NCBI RefSeq assembly: GCF_040605455.1
Contig: NZ_JBEXCV010000142.1
Location: 1-22,943, forward strand
Origin: Embleya sp040605455
GTDB taxonomy: Bacteria; Actinomycetota; Actinomycetes; Streptomycetales; Streptomycetaceae
Direction: 5' to 3'
Length of the DNA stretch: 22,943 bases
Position numbers and translations under genes: made by a program. The notes under the pieces are model-generated. The model saw nothing but the letters and a program-made list of their open reading frames with translations. It searched no databases and was not told the DNA's origin. The first letter of the stretch is position 1; every line of letters begins with the position of its first letter. Below, in pieces: positions 14,456 to 21,751 of the stretch.

Positions 14456-14640
14456 CTTGTTGGGCGACTTCGTCGCCGGCTCGCGAGGCACCACTTTTTC
14501 TTTCCCCCGCTTCGCTCCGCCAAGAAAAAGCGGCCCCTCGCTCGTGACTTCGTGTCCCTGCGCTTCGCTCCGGGCCACGAAGTCAACGTTTGCGGCTCCG
14601 CCGCTCTCCGCGCTTCGCGCGTCGATCACTTGGGGCAGCC
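14456..14640. repeat. Cluster of small stem-loops downstream of phospholipase C
   Basis: At least five inverted repeats occur within 170 bp: GGCGAC-TTC-GTCGCC (14463-14477); CTTTTTCTT paired with AAGAAAAAG (14494-14502/14522-14530); GACTTCGTG paired with CACGAAGTC (14546-14554/14576-14584); GCGGC-TCC-GCCGC (14592-14604); CGCGC-TTC-GCGCG (14609-14621). GCTTCGCTCC occurs twice in the larger loops. The first or second could terminate the phospholipase transcript. The density goes beyond a simple terminator and resembles REP-like spacer. Confidence 0.7.
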
Positions 14641-14646
14641 GGGGTC

Positions 14647-14771
14647 GGGGGCGCTGACGCGCCGGGGTCGGCCGGCACGGAGGGGCGAGTCGTGGGTTGG
14701 CCGGGCCGGGGGCGCTGACGCGCCGGGGGGTGGGCGGCACGGAGGGGCGAAGTCGTGGGTTGGCCGGGCCG
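14647..14771. repeat. Two-copy ~61/63-bp tandem repeat
   Basis: Copy A (14647-14707) and copy B (14708 to about 14771) share GGGGGCGCTGACGCGCC, CGGCACGGAGGGGCGA and TCGTGGGTTGGCCGGGCC. They differ by small insertions. Each copy contains a GGCGC-TGAC-GCGCC hairpin. Frames here are GC shadows without ribosome sites. Confidence 0.8.
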
Positions 14772-15465
14772 GGGGGCCGGAGTGGGGGCGGGTGGGCGCG
14801 CGGCCGGAGCGGCGTAGCCGGGCCGAGGGGCGCGGGGCAGCGGCGCGGCGACCAAGCAACGCAGCCGGGCGGCGCGGCGTCGGAGCACGGGGCAGCCGCG
14901 CGGTAACCAAGCGGCGGACGCACGGCAGGCCGGCCGCCGGCCGCGTGGTCATCACGCCCGACGCCACGAGGTGCCCGTCCGCTCTGCGGCCGGTGGTGCG
15001 GCCGGTGGATCCGTTCGCTGCGCGACGGGTTGCTCGGGCCGCTACGCGGCAGCCGCTTCGCAACACGACCTGCGCCGCATTCACCCGGGCCGCGAAGCGG
15101 ACGTGCAACCCGAACCGACACACACCGCCGCACGGCCGCGGAGCGGACGAGTAGCACGAACACGAACCAGGCCCACCGGCCCGCCCCAAACCGCCTCACG
15201 GCCAACCCCAACGCAATATCGCTTTTGACTCAAGCGATGTCCCGATCCCCGTCGATTCACCCGTTCGAGCGGCATGTGTGCCACACGCCCGATCCGCCCC
15301 ACCCGTCCGCGTAGCCTGGCGCCCGCGACGGTGCTTCCCCTGCCCGACGAGGCTTTGCCCCGCCCGCACGGGACCACCCGAACACCCCCGCCGGCGGCCG
15401 AAAAGAGCCCGCCGCGCGGTCCGCAGGACTCCCGCACGATTCGTTCCGACTTTTCGAGGATGCCG
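14772..15465. other. Gene-free region before the conservon
   Basis: Low-complexity GC-rich DNA with further short self-complementary words, such as GCTGCGCGAC near 15015 and GCTACGCGGCAGCCGCTTCGC near 15042. Around 15210-15240 the composition turns AT-richer, which suggests the conservon promoter lies there. Open frames here have atypical composition and no starts with ribosome sites. The cvnA frame is open upstream of its start, so a longer cvnA cannot be fully excluded. Confidence 0.5.
15218..15238. promoter_or_regulatory. Inverted repeat containing a -35-like hexamer upstream of cvnA
   Basis: ATCGCTT (15218-15224) and AAGCGAT (15232-15238) are exact inverted arms around TTGACTC, which includes TTGACT (five of six -35 bases). 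A matching -10 at 17-18 bp is not obvious, so promoter use is uncertain. A bound dimer here would cover the -35. It lies 228 bp before cvnA. Confidence 0.35.
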
Positions 15466-16935
15466 ATGGTTCTCGCTGGATCGTCCCCCGGAGGCCGACG
15501 GCCGGCCCTCGCGTGGGTCCTCCCCCTCCTCGTGACTGCCGTGTGCGCGGTCGCGGCCGTGGCCGCGGTCTCCTCCCAGGCTCGCCCCGCGGTGGCCTTG
15601 TGCGGTGGACTCGCGACCGTCGCCGTCGCCGTGTGCGCCGCCGAGGCGGGCCGCCGTGGGCGCATCATCGCTCAACTGCACACGCGGCTCCAGCAACAAC
15701 AGGTCGGGCTGCGCCGCCGACTCGCCGCGCAGGAGGTGGAGACGGCCCGGTTGGCCGAGGAGTTGCTGCCCGAGGCCATCGGCCGCCTCCAGGCCGGCGA
15801 ACCCGTACCGGAGGTCATGCGCAAGGTCGCCCCGCAACCGAACGACCCGACCGAGTTCGCGGTCGCGCACCGCAATGTGATCCGTTCGGTGATCGACACG
15901 GTCAGCGCCGAGGAGGACCTGCGCGAGTCCGCCCAGCGCGCGTTCGTCAACATCGCCCGCCGTGTTCAGGCCACCATTCACCAACAGGCCCAGGACATGC
16001 GGGACATGGAGGACCGACACGGCGACGACCCGGTCGTCTTCCGCGACCTCCTGCACCTCGACCACGGCAACGCGCTGATCGGCCGGATGGCCGACAGCAT
16101 CGCCGTGCTCGGCGGCGCCCGCCCCGGCCGCCAGTGGGAAACCGACATCGGCATGTACAGCGTGCTGCGCGGCGCGATGTCGCGCATCCTGGACTATCGC
16201 CGGGTCAAGCTGCACTCGGTCGTCGAGGTCGCGGTCATCTCCCAGCACGTCGAGCCGCTGATCCACGCGATCGCCGAACTCCTCGACAACGCCACCCGAT
16301 ACTCGCCGCCCTCGACCACCGTGCACCTGAGCACCACCGAGGTGCAGACCGGCATCGCGGTCGAGATCGAGGACGCCGGCGTCGGCCTGAGCGAAGAGGC
16401 CCGCCGCCGGGCCGAGCGCATCCTGTCCCTGGACGGTGAGGCGCTCAACCTGAACGACCTGGGCGAGACCCCGCGCCTGGGCCTGACCGTGGTGGCCCGC
16501 CTCGCGCACGCCAACAACTTCAAGGTGATGCTGCGCCCTTCGGCCTACTCCGGCGTGCGGGCCGTCGTGGTCATCCCCAAGAACCAGATCACCGCGAACG
16601 TGCCGCCGATGTACCCGATGCCGGAGCACCTCCAGCACCTGGACGAACTCCCGTCCCTGCACGACATGATGACCGACACGCCGGTCGGCACCGAGTTGGG
16701 CGCGAACGGGCTGCCGCAACGCCGTCGGCGCAGCCTGGGTACCGTCCCGCGCGCCGCGGCGCCCCGCGGCGAGCACCGTGCAACCACGCCGGGGACCGCC
16801 GCGCCGAGCGCCGACGACGCCCCGCCGGGACTCGGCCTGGACGCGTTCCTCAGTGGCATCAACGGCGAACTACCGCCCAGCGGACGGCGATCAGAGACCG
16901 GGGATGAGTCGTGGGACGACGGGGGATATCGATGA
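15466..16935 (+). CDS. cvnA: Conservon sensor-kinase-like protein CvnA
   Basis: A 489-residue membrane protein heading the conservon. Two hydrophobic segments (about 16-37 and 41-60) with little outside loop anchor it. A coiled-coil-like linker (about 66-115) joins to the kinase core. The dimerisation region has HLDHGNALIGRMADSIAVLGG (H200 in the LDH position), followed by RVKLHSVVEVAVISQ and the ATP-binding N box AELLDNATRYSPP (270-282), G1 EDAGVG (302-307) and RLGLTVVARLA (337-347). The tail after 380 is disordered and rich in Pro/Arg/Ala. Conservon CvnA proteins are proposed to sense a signal and relay it to CvnB, C and D. ATG 15466 is preferred because GAGG lies six bases upstream; ATG 15460 is adjacent to that GAGG and less likely. 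The stop overlaps the cvnB start (ATGA). Confidence 0.92.
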   Translation: MVLAGSSPGGRRPALAWVLPLLVTAVCAVAAVAAVSSQARPAVALCGGLATVAVAVCAAEAGRRGRIIAQLHTRLQQQQVGLRRRLAAQEVETARLAEELLPEAIGRLQAGEPVPEVMRKVAPQPNDPTEFAVAHRNVIRSVIDTVSAEEDLRESAQRAFVNIARRVQATIHQQAQDMRDMEDRHGDDPVVFRDLLHLDHGNALIGRMADSIAVLGGARPGRQWETDIGMYSVLRGAMSRILDYRRVKLHSVVEVAVISQHVEPLIHAIAELLDNATRYSPPSTTVHLSTTEVQTGIAVEIEDAGVGLSEEARRRAERILSLDGEALNLNDLGETPRLGLTVVARLAHANNFKVMLRPSAYSGVRAVVVIPKNQITANVPPMYPMPEHLQHLDELPSLHDMMTDTPVGTELGANGLPQRRRRSLGTVPRAAAPRGEHRATTPGTAAPSADDAPPGLGLDAFLSGINGELPPSGRRSETGDESWDDGGYR

Positions 16936-17339
16936 CGGGCTACCGACCTAACATGGACTGGATACTTGCCGATCTGGCGAAGAGCGTGCCGTTCACGCGC
17001 TACATCGTGCTGCTGTCCGCGGACGGCCTGCGGATGGCCCAGCACAACACCGCGGCGGACACCGCCGATCGGCTCGCCGCCGCGTGCGCGGGCCTACAGA
17101 GCCTCGCCGCCGCGATCGCGTCCGAATTCCCCAAGGGCGACGGTCGGATGCGCCTGGTCGTGATCGAGGTCAACGGCGGCTACTTCTACATGATGGCAGC
17201 CGGCGCCGGCGCGTATCTCGCGGTGCTGGCCGACGGCCAGGTGGACACCGGCCTGCTCGGTCACCGGATGCGCGACCTGGTGATCCGGATCGGCGAACAC
17301 CTGACCAGTCCGCCCCGCCGCGACGGGGCCTTTCCGTGA
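16932..17339 (+). CDS. cvnB: Roadblock/LC7-domain protein CvnB
   Basis: A 135-residue single-domain roadblock/LC7 protein, related to MglB-type partners of small GTPases. The domain starts with MDWILADLAKSVPFTRYIVLLSADGLRMA (about 8-36) and continues through AACAGLQSLAAAI, RLVVIEVNGGYFYMMAAG and LAVLADGQVDTG, the standard roadblock layout. The ATG at 16932 overlaps the cvnA stop by four bases. An in-frame GTG at 16911 would add seven residues and is not needed. In conservons CvnB is thought to regulate the CvnD GTPase. Translational coupling on both sides argues for stoichiometric production with CvnA and CvnC. Confidence 0.95.
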   Translation: MTGYRPNMDWILADLAKSVPFTRYIVLLSADGLRMAQHNTAADTADRLAAACAGLQSLAAAIASEFPKGDGRMRLVVIEVNGGYFYMMAAGAGAYLAVLADGQVDTGLLGHRMRDLVIRIGEHLTSPPRRDGAFP

Positions 17340-17686
17340 GTGTGTCGCGGCGCTCACGGCGCGATCCACACCCCGAACGGCTGTACATGGTCGGGGAAAA
17401 CCCCAGGACCGGCAACCGGTTGGACCTCGTCACGCTGTTCGTCGCCAAGCACGAACCGAAGCGCGGGATGGCTCCCGAACTGGCCGCGATCCTGCGGATG
17501 TGTGAACAGCCCCTGTCGATGGCGGAGATCTCCGCCCACATGCGGCTGCCGACCAGCGTACTGACGCTGGTGCTGCTGGACATGGTGCGCACGAATCGAC
17601 TCGAGGCCCGGGCACCGATCCCGGCCGCTTCGTTGCCCGACATCGATCTGCTCAAGGCGGTGATGCATGGACTACAAAGGCTCTGA
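17336..17686 (+). CDS. cvnC: DUF742 protein CvnC
   Basis: A 116-residue DUF742 protein, the third conservon subunit. Family marks: ERLYMVGENPRTGNRLDLVTLFVA (about 14-37), ELAAILRMCEQPLSMAEISAHMRLPTSVLTLVLLDMV (a winged-helix-like region, about 48-84) and the C-terminal PDIDLLKAVMHGLQRL. The start is GTG 17336, overlapping the cvnB stop by three bases; the frame is open further upstream but inside cvnB. The 3' end overlaps cvnD by 20 bases. The DNA-binding-like helix pair suggests protein or DNA contacts, but the function is not settled. Confidence 0.94.
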   Translation: MSVSRRSRRDPHPERLYMVGENPRTGNRLDLVTLFVAKHEPKRGMAPELAAILRMCEQPLSMAEISAHMRLPTSVLTLVLLDMVRTNRLEARAPIPAASLPDIDLLKAVMHGLQRL

Positions 17687-18287
17687 GACCCTCGCCGGGC
17701 CGCGCCCCGAGGACATGCTGCCCGCGACGGCCGCCGCTGCGGTCAAGGTCGTGGTCGTCGGCGGCTTCGGCGTCGGCAAGACCACCCTGGTCGGCGCGGT
17801 CAGCGAGATCCGGCCGCTCACCACCGAGGAGACGATGACCCAGGCGGGCGTCGGAATCGACGACCTCGCGGGCATCGAGGCCAAGACCACCACGACCGTG
17901 GCGATGGACTTCGGTCGGATCAGCCTCAACGAGCGCCTGGTGCTCTACCTGTTCGGCACCCCCGGACAGGAGCGCTTCTGGTTCCTGTGGAACGGCCTGT
18001 TCGACGGCGCGCTCGGTGCCGTGGTCCTGGTCGACACCCGGCGCCTGGAGGTGTGCTTCGACGTGATGGGCCGGCTGGAGGATCGCGGCGTGCCGTTCGT
18101 GGTCGCGGTCAACACGTTCCCCGAGTCGCCGGCCTACTCGATGGACGAACTACGCGGCGCACTGGACCTGGACGAGTCCGTACCGATGGTCGACTGCGAC
18201 GCCCGCAGTCGGGGATCGAGCCGGGACGTCCTGATGGCCCTCATGCAATACCTCTACACGCTCACCACGTACCGGGAGACGCAATGA
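17667..18287 (+). CDS. cvnD: Small GTPase-like ATP/GTP-binding protein CvnD
   Basis: A 206-residue Ras-like P-loop protein, the conservon switch. Walker A GGFGVGKTT (32-40) follows the strand KVVVV. TTTTVAMDFG (74-83) is the switch-I threonine region, and LFGTPGQERF (95-104) is G3 with the glutamine expected for hydrolysis. The usual NKxD G4 is replaced by VNTF (148-151), as is common in the CvnD family; VDCDARSRGSSRDVL probably serves as G5. It likely cycles between nucleotide states under CvnB control at the membrane. ATG 17667 lies inside the end of cvnC, and the stop overlaps the P450 start (ATGA), so the cluster is one translation-coupled operon. Confidence 0.95.
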   Translation: MDYKGSETLAGPRPEDMLPATAAAAVKVVVVGGFGVGKTTLVGAVSEIRPLTTEETMTQAGVGIDDLAGIEAKTTTTVAMDFGRISLNERLVLYLFGTPGQERFWFLWNGLFDGALGAVVLVDTRRLEVCFDVMGRLEDRGVPFVVAVNTFPESPAYSMDELRGALDLDESVPMVDCDARSRGSSRDVLMALMQYLYTLTTYRETQ

Positions 18288-19663
18288 CCGCTCCTCCCCC
18301 CGTTCCGCCGCCCGGCTGCCCCGCGCACGCGGGCGCGACGGCCACCGAGGGCATCACCAGGTTGTACGGACCTGAGACGATCGCGGACCCGGGTGCCACG
18401 TACGAGAGGTTGCGCGCCGAGTACGGAGCGGTCGCGCCGATCCTGGTCGACGGCGACTTCCCGGGCTGGCTGGTACTGGGCTACCGGGAGAACCTGGAGG
18501 TCATGCGTACGCCGAGCCGATTCTCCCGGGACGCGCGCAACTGGCGCGACTGGCGCGAGGGGCGCATCCCGCCGGACGCCACCATCCTGCCGATCATGGA
18601 GTACCGCCCGGACTGCGTGTCCAGCGACGGCGCCGAGCACCAGCGGCTGCGCACCGTGGTCACCGAGAGTCTGGACCGGTTCGACCGACGCGGCATCCGC
18701 AAGCACGTCCAACGACTCGCCCACGAACTGATCGACCGGATCGCGGCCGATGGTCACGCCGACCTGGTCGCCCAGTACGCGCAGCAGTTGCCGATGCTGG
18801 TCATCGCGCAGCTCTACGGTCTGCCCGACGCGATGGGCCCGCGTCTGGTCGAGGCCAGCGCCGAGCTGATGATGCAGGGCGAACGCGCGCTCGAATGCAA
18901 CGAGTTCATTTTGCGGACGCTGCGCGAACTGGCCGACCGCAAGCGTGCCGAGCCGGCCGCCGACTTGCCGTCGTGGCTGATCGAGCACCCGAACAAGCTG
19001 TCCGAGGACGAGGTCCTGCACCACCTGCGGCTGGTGATGGTCGCGGCGAACGAGTTGACCATCGCGCTGATCGCGAACACGCTGCGGGTGGTCCTGAGCG
19101 ACGATCGATTCGCCGCCTCGCTGGCCGGGTCGCGGTTGACCCTGCCCGACGCGGTCGAGCAAGTCCTATGGGACGAACCGCCGTTGTGGGTCATCCCGGG
19201 ACGCTGGGCGCTGGTCGACACCGAGTTGGGCGGACGTCGGATCAAGGCCGGCGACCTGCTCGTACTCGGCGTGATGGCCGGCAACGTCGATCCGCAGATC
19301 CGTACCGACCTCACCGTTCCGGTCCACAACAACCGCGCCCACCTGGCGTTCAGCGGCGGCGCGCACCTGTGTCCGGGACAGGACATCGGCCGAGCCATCA
19401 CGGACACCGCGATCGACACACTCAACAGCCGGCTTCCCGACATCCGCCTGGCCCACCCCGACCGCCCGCCGGCCTGGCACGCGGCCACCTGGGCCCGCTA
19501 CCTCACCTCGCTACCGGTCGAGTTCACCCCGGTCCCGCTGGTGGAGCCCACCGAATGGACCCGTCCACCCCGCCCACCCCGCCCCACCACCCCACCGGAA
19601 CCACCGATGGACCTCCTACCCACCAACTGGTGGACCCGCGCCACCACTTGGCTCTTCGGCTGA
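18284..19663 (+). CDS. Conservon cytochrome P450, CYP157-like, lacking the ExxR motif
   Basis: A 459-residue P450 in the conservon-associated (RarE-like) position. The heme loop is intact: FSGGAHLCPG (356-365), with C363 as thiolate ligand. The I-helix reads AANELT (254-259) instead of AGxxTT, without the usual acid-alcohol arrangement. The K-helix, normally ExxR, is E292-QVL-W296, so the conserved arginine is absent. From established knowledge, the CYP157 family of Streptomyces is described as lacking ExxR with an EQ-x-L-W form and as occurring in conservons, so this is a family trait and not decay. A Pro-rich linker and hydrophobic WWTRATTWLFG tail (about 425-459) extend beyond the usual end and could touch the membrane. 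ATG 18284 overlaps the cvnD stop. The CYP154 partner seen in some conservons is not present here. Catalytic activity is uncertain; a sensing or redox role is possible. Confidence 0.93.
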   Translation: MTAPPPVPPPGCPAHAGATATEGITRLYGPETIADPGATYERLRAEYGAVAPILVDGDFPGWLVLGYRENLEVMRTPSRFSRDARNWRDWREGRIPPDATILPIMEYRPDCVSSDGAEHQRLRTVVTESLDRFDRRGIRKHVQRLAHELIDRIAADGHADLVAQYAQQLPMLVIAQLYGLPDAMGPRLVEASAELMMQGERALECNEFILRTLRELADRKRAEPAADLPSWLIEHPNKLSEDEVLHHLRLVMVAANELTIALIANTLRVVLSDDRFAASLAGSRLTLPDAVEQVLWDEPPLWVIPGRWALVDTELGGRRIKAGDLLVLGVMAGNVDPQIRTDLTVPVHNNRAHLAFSGGAHLCPGQDIGRAITDTAIDTLNSRLPDIRLAHPDRPPAWHAATWARYLTSLPVEFTPVPLVEPTEWTRPPRPPRPTTPPEPPMDLLPTNWWTRATTWLFG

Positions 19664-19690
19664 CGAACGAACACGCACGCCCGAACGAAC

Positions 19691-19725
19691 GGACGGGCTG
19701 AGAGCGCGAACCCCTCAGCCCGTCC
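19691..19725. terminator. Hairpin after the conservon operon
   Basis: A perfect 12-bp stem (GGACGGGCTGAG at 19691-19702 with 19714-19725) surrounds an 11-nt loop, 27 bp after the P450 stop. It is the likely end of the conservon transcript. Confidence 0.8.
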
Positions 19726-19784
19726 CGCATTCCCTGTCAACCCATCCGGCATTCCACATCAGCCCGTCCGGCGTTTGAGGACGG
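19716..19784. repeat. Three 22-bp tandem repeats ending in a second hairpin
   Basis: Copies start exactly 22 bp apart at 19716, 19738 and 19760. They share CA(G/A)CCC(G/A)TCC, then GCATT or GCGTT; the third ends GCGTTTGAGGA. The third copy forms its own hairpin (CCGTCC at 19764-19769 with GGACGG at 19779-19784). CCGTCCGGCGTTTGAGGACG is, from memory, a common Streptomyces intergenic hairpin word. The repeats lie between the convergent conservon and aldolase operons, so the second hairpin can terminate the leftward transcript. Confidence 0.8.
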
Positions 19785-19802
19785 CCCGGAACGCTCCCAG
19801 GC

Positions 19803-20660
19803 TCACGACACCCCGGTGATCACCCGCAACAAGGCCCCGACCGCATCCGCCATCGCCCCCCTCGAAGCGACCAGCGCCAAGCGTGGATCGGCCTTCCCGG
19901 GCTCGGCGACCAGCCGCGACCGCAGAGTCCCGGTGTAGGCGATGTTGAGCGCGGTGCCCACATTGATCTTCGTCATCCCCGCAGCCACCGCACTCCGCAG
20001 CTCGTCGTCCGGCACCCCCGAGGACCCGTGCAGCACCAGCGGTACGTCCACCGCGGCGCGCAGCCGCGCGATCAGGTCGTGGTCGAGCGTGGCGGTCCGA
20101 TCCAGCATCGCGTGGCTACTGCCGACCGCGACGGCCAACGCGTCGACGCCGGTCGCCCGCACGTACGCGGCGGCCTCGTCCGGATCCGTGCGCGCCCCCG
20201 GCGCGTGCGCGTCGAGCGCGGGATGGCCCGGCTTGCCGCCGACCTCGCCGAGTTCGGCCTCCAGGGTGATCCCGCGCTCGTGTGCCCAGGCCACCGCGTC
20301 CGAGGTGGCCGCCACGTTGTCCGCGTAGCTCAGCCGCGACGCGTCGAACATGACCGAGCTGATCCCGGTCCCCTCGGCGGCCTGCAACAGGTCCACCGAT
20401 TCGACGTGGTCCAGGTGCAGCGCGACCGGTACCGCGGCCTCCTCCGCGAGCACCCGACACGCGGCCGCGAGCGGACCGAGCCGCCCGCGCCGGAACTTCA
20501 CCGCGTTCTCGCTGATCGCCACCACGACCGGCAGCCCCGCCGCCTCCGCCGCGATCAGCACCGCCTCGGCGTGCTCCAACGTGATCACGTTGAACGCGGC
20601 AACCCCCACCCCGTCCGCGCGCGCCGCGTCGGTCAATATCCCCGTCGAGGTCAACGGCAT
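19803..20660 (-). CDS. Class II (zinc) ketose-bisphosphate aldolase
   Basis: A 285-residue TIM-barrel aldolase of the FbaA/KbaY/GatY type, cleaving fructose- or tagatose-1,6-bisphosphate to dihydroxyacetone phosphate and glyceraldehyde 3-phosphate. Seen: GVGVAAFNV (17-25), HLDHVES (catalytic D84, zinc H85), TLEAELGEVGG (132-142), AVGSSHAML (zinc H183), LVLHGSSGVPD (zinc H211) and TKINVGTAL (230-238). The usual G-x-x-H-G loop reads SSHAM, an Ala in place of Gly. ATG 20660 is preceded by GAGGAGA at good spacing. It is the third gene of the leftward operon after the SIS and PfkB genes. With those partners, tagatose-1,6-bisphosphate is the more likely substrate, but fructose-1,6-bisphosphate cannot be excluded. 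The gene is 115 bp from PfkB, so an internal promoter is possible. Confidence 0.92.
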   Translation of the reverse strand: MPLTSTGILTDAARADGVGVAAFNVITLEHAEAVLIAAEAAGLPVVVAISENAVKFRRGRLGPLAAACRVLAEEAAVPVALHLDHVESVDLLQAAEGTGISSVMFDASRLSYADNVAATSDAVAWAHERGITLEAELGEVGGKPGHPALDAHAPGARTDPDEAAAYVRATGVDALAVAVGSSHAMLDRTATLDHDLIARLRAAVDVPLVLHGSSGVPDDELRSAVAAGMTKINVGTALNIAYTGTLRSRLVAEPGKADPRLALVASRGAMADAVGALLRVITGVS

Positions 20661-20775
20661 GTCATCTCTCCTCGTGAACGATCCCGACCACCATCAACCC
20701 CGAGCCCGCCCGGGTCCGAACCCGCGCGACCCACCCGGGCACCGGCCCGCGTCCCGCAGGACCCCCGGCCGTTCC

Positions 20776-21708
20776 TCATCGCGGCGGCTCCACCGCGTCG
20801 ACCCGCACCCTCGGCCGCCAGGTCCGGTACAGCTCGGCGTCCACATCGCCCGCCACCGGCGCGGCCACCGCCGCCGCCGACAGGGCGACCGCGTCCCGCA
20901 ATCGGTCCGGCCACGGGCTGCCTTCGGCCAACCCGCGCGCCAGCGCCGCCACCGCCGCGTCGCCCGCGCCGGTGGCATTGCCATGGACCGAGGCCGGCGG
21001 TACGGCCCGCCACCAGCCCGCGCCGGTCCCGGCGACCATGCCCTCCGGACCGAACGAGGCGACCACCGCCGTGTCGGAGCGCGACTCCCGCAGCAGCCGC
21101 GCCACCGCCCGCAACGGATGGCTCTCGCCCGTCGCCGCGACCAGCTCGTCGGCGTTCGGCTTGACCAGGTCCGGCCCGGCCGCGACGCCGGCCACCAGCG
21201 CCGGCCCCGATGCGTCCAGCAGCACCGGCACCCGCGCCGCCCGAGCGAGCGTCACCAACTCCGCGTAGCCGCCCACCGCAACCCCCGGCGGCAGACTCCC
21301 GGACAGCACCAACACCGAGGCATTGGGCAGGAGTTCGGCCGCAGCGGCGACCATCCGAGCCCATTCCTGCGCGGTCCGTGCGGGGCCGAGTTCGTTCAGC
21401 GACGTCGCGCCGCCCGAGCCGGTCTCCACGATCGTGGTGGTGCAGCGGGTCTCGCCTGACACCGGTACCGCCGTCAACGCGATGTCGGCCGCCGCGAGGT
21501 CGGCCCGTATTCGCTCGCCCGTCACGCCCCCGAGCGGGGCCACCGCCGCGACCGCGACCCCCAGCGAGCGCAACACGCGCGTGACGTTGATGCCCTTGCC
21601 CCCGGCCCGCCCGCCGACCGACAGCGGGCGATTGGCGCCGTGCCGTTCCAGGTGCTCCAGGTGGTAGGTGACATCCCAGGCCGGATTCGGCGTCACTGTG
21701 AGGATCAC
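20776..21708 (-). CDS. PfkB-family sugar kinase (1-phosphofructokinase / tagatose-6-phosphate kinase type)
   Basis: A 310-residue ribokinase-fold kinase of the LacC/FruK branch. It would phosphorylate a ketose phosphate with ATP to give the bisphosphate for the aldolase downstream. Landmarks: MILTVTPNPAWDVTY at the N-terminus (LacC/FruK-type), GGKGINVTRVLRSLG (36-50), LSGSLPPG (135-142), DLVKPNADEL (180-189), SFGPEGM (218-224) and NATGAGDAAVAAL (244-256) with catalytic base D250. GTG 21708 has AGGAGG 4-5 bases upstream. The upstream SIS gene ends 43 bp before it, and the aldolase gene starts 115 bp after it. The precise sugar cannot be settled from sequence; tagatose 6-phosphate fits the neighbourhood best. 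Confidence 0.92.
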   Translation of the reverse strand: MILTVTPNPAWDVTYHLEHLERHGANRPLSVGGRAGGKGINVTRVLRSLGVAVAAVAPLGGVTGERIRADLAAADIALTAVPVSGETRCTTTIVETGSGGATSLNELGPARTAQEWARMVAAAAELLPNASVLVLSGSLPPGVAVGGYAELVTLARAARVPVLLDASGPALVAGVAAGPDLVKPNADELVAATGESHPLRAVARLLRESRSDTAVVASFGPEGMVAGTGAGWWRAVPPASVHGNATGAGDAAVAALARGLAEGSPWPDRLRDAVALSAAAVAAPVAGDVDAELYRTWRPRVRVDAVEPPR

Positions 21709-21751
21709 GAAGCCTCCTGCCCGTCCAAGACCGCGTCGCCGATGCCGTCCC

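Noticed and set aside
14552..15228. Several small frames in the gap before the conservon
   Set aside because: They have no ribosome sites, cross tandem repeats and hairpins, and their translations are Arg/Gly/Ala-rich without any domain.
18284..19663. P450 as a pseudogene because ExxR is missing
   Set aside because: The frame is intact, the heme loop is perfect and the EQ-x-L-W form is a known feature of the CYP157 family in conservons.
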